A stretch of 64,000 nucleotides of DNA, taken from NCBI GenBank assembly GCA_037447605.1, contig CM074804.1, positions 5,856,162-5,920,161 on the forward strand, written 5' to 3'. The number at the start of each line of letters is the position of its first letter. Position 1 is the first letter of the stretch. Both the position numbers and the translations under genes were made by a program. The notes under the pieces were generated by a model that saw only the letters and a program-made list of their open reading frames with translations, had not been told where the DNA came from and made no database searches. Origin of the DNA: Zygnema circumcarinatum (taxonomy: Eukaryota > Streptophyta > Zygnematophyceae > Zygnematales > Zygnemataceae). Below are positions 59,585-64,000 of this stretch, piece by piece.

Positions 59585-59741
59585 GGGGGTGTCAGACTTA
59601 ACAAAATCTTACGAAAAGGGTTACGAAAAAAAAGGTTACGAAAGTACTCCGCCGCAGGAGGATCGCGATTATACTGGAGTACTAGTTCTGATTTCAAACT
59701 TACGAACACGCGTACTGAATTTTTTTAAGTCTGACACCCCC
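59585..59741. mobile_element. MITE-like element, copy 2
   Basis: It begins gggggtgtcagacttaac and ends tttttttaagtctgacaccccc, flanked by TA (59583-59584 and 59742-59743). The terminal repeat of about 18 bp is nearly perfect. The interior shares aaaatcttacgaa and caaacttacgaac with copy 1 and is 31 bp longer. This is the better preserved copy. No coding capacity. Confidence 0.88.
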
Positions 59742-60571
59742 TACTGTAACGAGAGATCGTACTTGCGCTAGCGGCAACTACAGCACAGTACGGGGCAACT
59801 TGGTAATTGTAATGATGACGTCACGATTGTGGCGGCAGTGGCGCACAGACAACAACATTCGACGAGCGTTCACACGAGGCCTTTTTGCGACGCCCTTTCG
59901 AGGGCGGGGGGGCGGGCGGCCGGGCGGGCGGGCGTGCCTTCTGGCGACGGTGTTCCAGTGACCGCGAACACGAAGCTCTCGGCTTTCGACGTGCAGTACG
60001 GTCGTGGCGGCACAGCAAAGCCTGATTCTTGGAATTTCCGGAAAGCAGATTGAACTTGACGTGTACAACTAAGTGTACATGCCGCATGGCATGGCATGGA
60101 AAAGGCATGGCATGCCGCAGTGCCGTGGTTACATGACGTTGGATTGAAGGTGGCGTTCAATTGCCCCCCCTCCCGCGGAGGGACGAGGACATGTAACCTG
60201 CTGTTGCGAAGGCCCTGATCAAGAAAACGGAAACCGTCCTCATACTCAACATCGACGTCGCACAATTCCAGAAAAGAAATTCCAAATAAGGACCCTCAAG
60301 GAACGGCTTGCAAGACGTACTCAACACCTTGATTCACAAAAGTCGCGTGTAGGAAAGAATAAATTTGTGTTCGTAATCGGATCTACAGAGAAGCATAGAC
60401 GTAAGCTCATTGTCCGTGGAATTTTAAAACCCCCGCAACACTGTAAAACGACATCTATGCAACACTTTCACTAATGCAAGTCGAGAAATCCTTTTTCGAG
60501 AAATCATAACTAAAAAACCAGCGTTCTGCAGAGGGACCATAGAAGAATGCATCGGATTCAAGTCCATGCCT
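59742..60571. other. Spacer downstream of the HAD gene
   Basis: A small GC-rich patch (about 59895-59940) and tandem GGCATGGCATGG words (about 60080-60115) lie here. The last part should be the HAD 3' UTR. No gene recognised. Confidence 0.4.
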
Positions 60572-62957
60572 TCATGAGAATGGCGGTAGCCCCCAAAAGG
60601 AGGGGTCAAAGTCTTCAAGGGATGCCAAAACTTGGTCTGACTCTTCAGTCAGCGCCTTATCAAGTTCTGGATGAGGCACCATCACCACTGGCCTGCAGAT
60701 CCATGGCAGCCATGTCATTCTCATTTTCTCCAGGCTCCACTCTTCTGCCTCGACTAAAGAGCTGCCAAATCAATAACTACTGCCATTCAAAGGAACAAGA
60801 ACGGTCACAATTGGCCCTACAATCAAGCAGGAGGGATTGCAGACTATCAGACCTGCTCAATAGTAATTGAGGCCGTAAAGCCAAAACTTACATGCATGCG
60901 TTTTTTGCCGCCTGCACACCGGTAGGAGCATCTTCAAAGACGAGGATATTCTTAGGATCTGGAATTGGTTCCTGCTTTCGCACAGGATTACGGAACATCA
61001 TTTAATATCACTTGGCCCTCAATGTGCGGATAACGAAAGGAAGCTCTATGTCAAAGTAAGTATCGTTTAAGAGCATCCGCCGCGCATCCCTTTTCAAACT
61101 GAAGCGCTCCCACAAGGGAAGGGCTCAAGAGGTTTAGAATGCTACTTTTTGCAGATTCTTCGCTCCCACTGCTTTTTCTCCAAGGAGGAAAGAATCGAGA
61201 GAAGAGGAAAACGTTGAGCAGCACACCTCAAACCGTTGTGCAGCCACTTGAAAGATGTCAGGAGATGGTTTGCCACGAGTGACAGCAGGATCATCTCCCA
61301 CTACAATGTGGTGCATAAGCCCAAATAGCCCTTTGTGTTGCGTTGTCTTCAGCTCAAAGTGTGCTCGATGAGAGCTGCACGTTATGCCTCAAGATTCACA
61401 GCAGTTATTATCTCAGAATTTCTAACCTACTATTGCTTGCACAAGACGGATAACTTGATAACAACTTTTGCAGAGAAGCTTATTTCTGTGTCATGTTACA
61501 AATCAGTCCCCTCAAGCACGGGACCTGTATATGAGAAGAGTAACGAGATCCACCTGGTAGCTACGGCCATGGGTATTCTATGTCCGTGTAAGTGTCGTAT
61601 AAGCTGCTCAGCCCCTGCCAGGTGCTAACCCCCTCCTTTTATTCCACTGCACCATGAACTCTCTGTTGCCATGCCAGAGACCTTGAGCTCAGATAATATG
61701 GGAATGAGGTTAAAGGAAGGTTTTTCAGGTTACTTGGCATAATTAAGCAGGTAGAGCCAATAGTATGGTCATATAACTTGTTTGCAATCTTGCTCACATT
61801 TACTTGTGATGCAAGCATAAAGCTTCGTAAGAATTGACATAGATGAGGAAGGCTGACAATAATGTCAACCACTATTTAGGATCTGTGCCATTGAGTAAAG
61901 TAAAAAAGACACATTATTTGCAGACTTTTATGTTCGATTGTCAGTCAGAACAGCCCCTCCAAAAAGGTTGGACTTAAACTTATCTCGAAACTTGAAATAG
62001 TTAGACGCAATGTGGTCGATGAGTAAATACTTGAATATTACTTTTCTCTATAACTAAAAAGGAAGGTCTTGTGGAAAAATCAAAAAGTCTGAGAGAGACG
62101 GCTAGACCATTTATGCCGTCGGAAATGACGGTGGCTTGTTTCGTCATAAAAAAACTGTTAATAAATTTTCCGAGTTCCTTGACTATAGTTGCCTCGCTTG
62201 CCTGAGGATAATCACTAACAACAAAAAACATTACGATAATACCTGGCATAAGGTTGCTGTTTGGGAAGAGATCATGAAGTAACGTCTCGCGCTCACGGAT
62301 AAATTCTTCAGGAGTGAGCACACCCTCCAGCCCCGTCTCAGCCACCAGCACCTTCCCTGCCTCCAGCGCCTTTTTGCCCATCATCTTTGCCTTCAAAGCC
62401 CAAGTGAACACCTTGCCATATCGTGCCAAAATCTTCTTCTGCACCTCAGTGTAGAAGTTTTCTGTGTCTGCACGGATGCATAAGCCAAGAAGAATGGGCT
62501 TTGAAAAGTGAATGGTTAACTCCTACTGAAACATCTTTTCACGAGCTTCCACAAAGCCTGCGTATGTTTTGAATAAGAGACTTTCAACATTCTAGGAGAG
62601 ATCGGGCATTTGGTCAACCATGAAAACCGCTCAATCGTTTTGTATGACTTCTAAAGTCAAGTGTCCTCCATAGGTTTACTCTACCAGGGTTACACTGAAA
62701 TTGATCTTCAGAAAAAAAAACTCAAAAGTACCAGTAGCAACTCCAACTTTCGAGCTCAAAACTAGTGGCGGGTTGCCCCCAATTCTGTCTGAACAAACTA
62801 TCAGCGAAACTAGCTGTCAACCACGCTGACCACGCTGCTGCTTTTTTTTTTTTTTTTTTCAGGAAAGCAGCCGCCATTGCTGCTCTTAGGGGCTCACACC
62901 TAGCAGCAAACCGTCCATGTCGAACAAAACATGGGTGATGCTCTGAGCCCTCTCCAT
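60572..62957 (-). CDS. HAD-like phosphatase of the GPP/pseudouridine-phosphatase group
   Basis: These soluble enzymes dephosphorylate small sugar or polyol phosphates (glycerol-3-phosphate in AtGPP; pseudouridine-5'-phosphate in relatives). Exons: 62957..62900, 62467..62243, 61614..61554, 61374..61227, 60971..60892, 60692..60572. They total 693 nt, 230 residues, in phase. The start is MERAQSITHVLFDMDGLLLD, with the nucleophile DMD (residues 13-15). The cap has YTEVQKKILARYGKVF and MMGKKALEA. Motif II is in PMAVATSS, motif III in GKPSPD, and motif IV in ILVFEDAPTGVQAAKNA with the metal-binding Asp. The end is DPSFWGLPPFS. All HAD motifs are intact. The substrate cannot be told from sequence. 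It starts 251 bp from the divergent TPR gene. Confidence 0.92.
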
Positions 62958-63207
62958 GGCGGGGCCACCTCCTGCCTGCACGTGTCTCACCAGTCGTCCC
63001 CCCACCCCTGCAACGCCCCACCCCGACGTGGCTGTCCGTGCTTCTTCTGCCTCTTGTCCGCGCCACCCAGTCCTGCAAGCGCACGCACGCACGCAGGCTG
63101 GAAGTGTGCGCGCCTTGAACAAACGTTGACAGCGTTCCTTTGCTGTTCCTGACGGAGCACTGCCAGTCACTGCATAGGACTTGCAGGCTGGTCTGGCCGT
63201 GGCTGCA
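62958..63207. promoter_or_regulatory. Compact bidirectional promoter region
   Basis: Only 250 bp separate the HAD ATG (minus) and the TPR ATG (plus), so both promoters and UTRs must share or overlap here. The region is GC-rich with CGCACGCACGCACGC near 63080-63095. No TATA box seen. Confidence 0.5.
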
Positions 63208-63816
63208 ATGGCAGCCGGTGCCAAGATGCTCCTTGCGCTGGCGACACGTGTCCCTCCAGCTGCCTCCTTCGATTCTAGCCTCTGTATCAAGAGAGGCAGC
63301 AGCCATGGAGGGAGAGTCGCTAAGGCCAGCTGCTACCGGCCATTGAGAAGCGTCCTTTCTCCTCTTGCAATATCGCGAGTCAGTTCTACAAACTCTGCAG
63401 ATGAAACAAGGGAGGAGCATGCGGTCGACAACGGCGCCACGACGTCAAGTTCTCGCCGAGTTGCAGCTACGCAACTGGCAGCAGCTTGCGCTGCAGTTTA
63501 TTATGGATCCAGTGCGGCTGTTCCAGCTGAAGCTGTGGCATCGGAGGTTCAAAAGATAGTGAAGCTGAAGAATGTTGAGAATTTGGAGCTTCAAGAGGCT
63601 CTTAGGGCAGCTGTGGTGGGCGATTTGGAGAGAGCAGAAAGCCTATTCACTGCTCTCATTGAGAAGAACCCTGAGAGTGCGAGCGTGTGGTCGAATCGAG
63701 GCAGCGTGCGGCTCTCTATGGGGCGCTGGGAAGCGGCAGCAGACGATCTGACAAAGGCAACAGAGCTGGCGCCTTATGCACCTGTGCCCTTCCTCAACAG
63801 GGCTATTGCGTTTGAG
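63208..63816 (+). CDS. Plastid TPR protein, 5' exon (cut by right edge)
   Basis: The first exon encodes 203 residues and ends at the donor GAG|GTGCAC at 63816; further exons lie outside the window. The start MAAGAKMLLALATRVPPAAS is followed by a Ser/Arg-rich transit-like region. Then SSRRVAATQLAAACAAVYYG with SAAVPAEAVASE resembles a twin-arginine thylakoid-lumen signal: RR, a weakly hydrophobic Ala-rich stretch and an AVA cleavage site. The mature part has two helical TPR motifs (LRAAVVGDLERAESLFTALI and SVWSNRGSVRLSMGRWEAAA). A lumenal location is inferred from this layout. Similar plastid TPR proteins are known in plants, but the particular member is not identified. Confidence 0.8.
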
Positions 63817-64000
63817 GTGCACCAAAACTCTCACGGCCTGCTATAAAGTATGGACCCTACATCCTCCGACTGATAATTCATACTAATGGAACTCACACAT
63901 TGTGCTATTCACCTCTGTGTGTTTCCTAGCTTTGTTTCTTTGACTCTGAACCATGGACTACAGATGTATCGCACATCTGTACTATGCTCCTTTGATAGAA
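63817..64000 (+). other. Intron 1 of the TPR gene (partial)
   Basis: After the donor at 63817 the remaining 184 bp show no coding continuation and run off the window. The next exon is not visible. Confidence 0.6.

Noticed and set aside
1-64000. CRISPR arrays, tRNA and rRNA genes, bacterial operons
   Set aside because: Tandem repeats here are satellites, minisatellites or palindromic arrays without spacer logic. I recognised no tRNA cloverleaf or rRNA by eye, though a tRNA scan was not possible.

Overview
This window is nuclear DNA from a eukaryote of the green lineage, most likely a streptophyte alga, less likely an early land plant. Three things point there. The gene set has plant-type relatives: a CSLC-type glucan synthase, an AKR2-like chaperone, a PNET2/NEMP protein and a plastid-targeted TPR protein. 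The genes carry many short GT-AG introns of about 80-700 bp. The gene density and intergenic repeats suit a medium-sized genome. A run of 10 N near 3.1 kb marks a scaffold gap. Species cannot be named from the sequence. No bacterial operons, CRISPR arrays, tRNAs or rRNAs were recognised.

Layout from left to right: syntaxin-18/SYP81 (minus, cut by the left edge); a repeat-rich spacer with a foldback sequence and a reverse-transcriptase fragment; DNA topoisomerase IB (plus, 15 exons); spacer; CSLC glucan synthase (minus, 11 exons); a very GC-rich island (18.8-20.5 kb); RAD17 checkpoint clamp loader (minus, 14 exons); a 2.9 kb spacer built of repeats; PNET2/NEMP nuclear-envelope protein (plus, 10 exons, with one in-frame stop); AKR2 (plus, 8 exons); VPS28 (minus); a TRAF-type zinc-finger protein (minus, 5 exons); ORC2 (plus); a CT-rich satellite and palindromic repeats; a PLAC8 protein (plus); a choline-transporter-like protein (minus, 7 exons); a HAD phosphatase (minus, 6 exons) divergent from a plastid TPR protein (plus, cut by the right edge).

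The genes are housekeeping genes with no shared pathway. Several serve chromosome maintenance (TOP1, RAD17, ORC2, PNET2) and several serve membrane traffic or organelle targeting (SYP81, VPS28, AKR2). I read this as ordinary gene scatter. For most genes I traced exon borders by hand; the summed coding lengths divide by three and the reading phases match at each junction.

The unusual material is mostly between genes: arrays of a palindromic word around CCAATGGTTG, a satellite with a CGTCCGCGATTGGGC core in both orientations, a TIR/TA element present twice, a dispersed coding-like repeat present four times, and recurring GTACGG/CAGTAC words. Within genes, the most notable points are a 14-nt microexon that carries the RAD17 Walker A lysine and a TAG inside an otherwise intact PNET2 frame.
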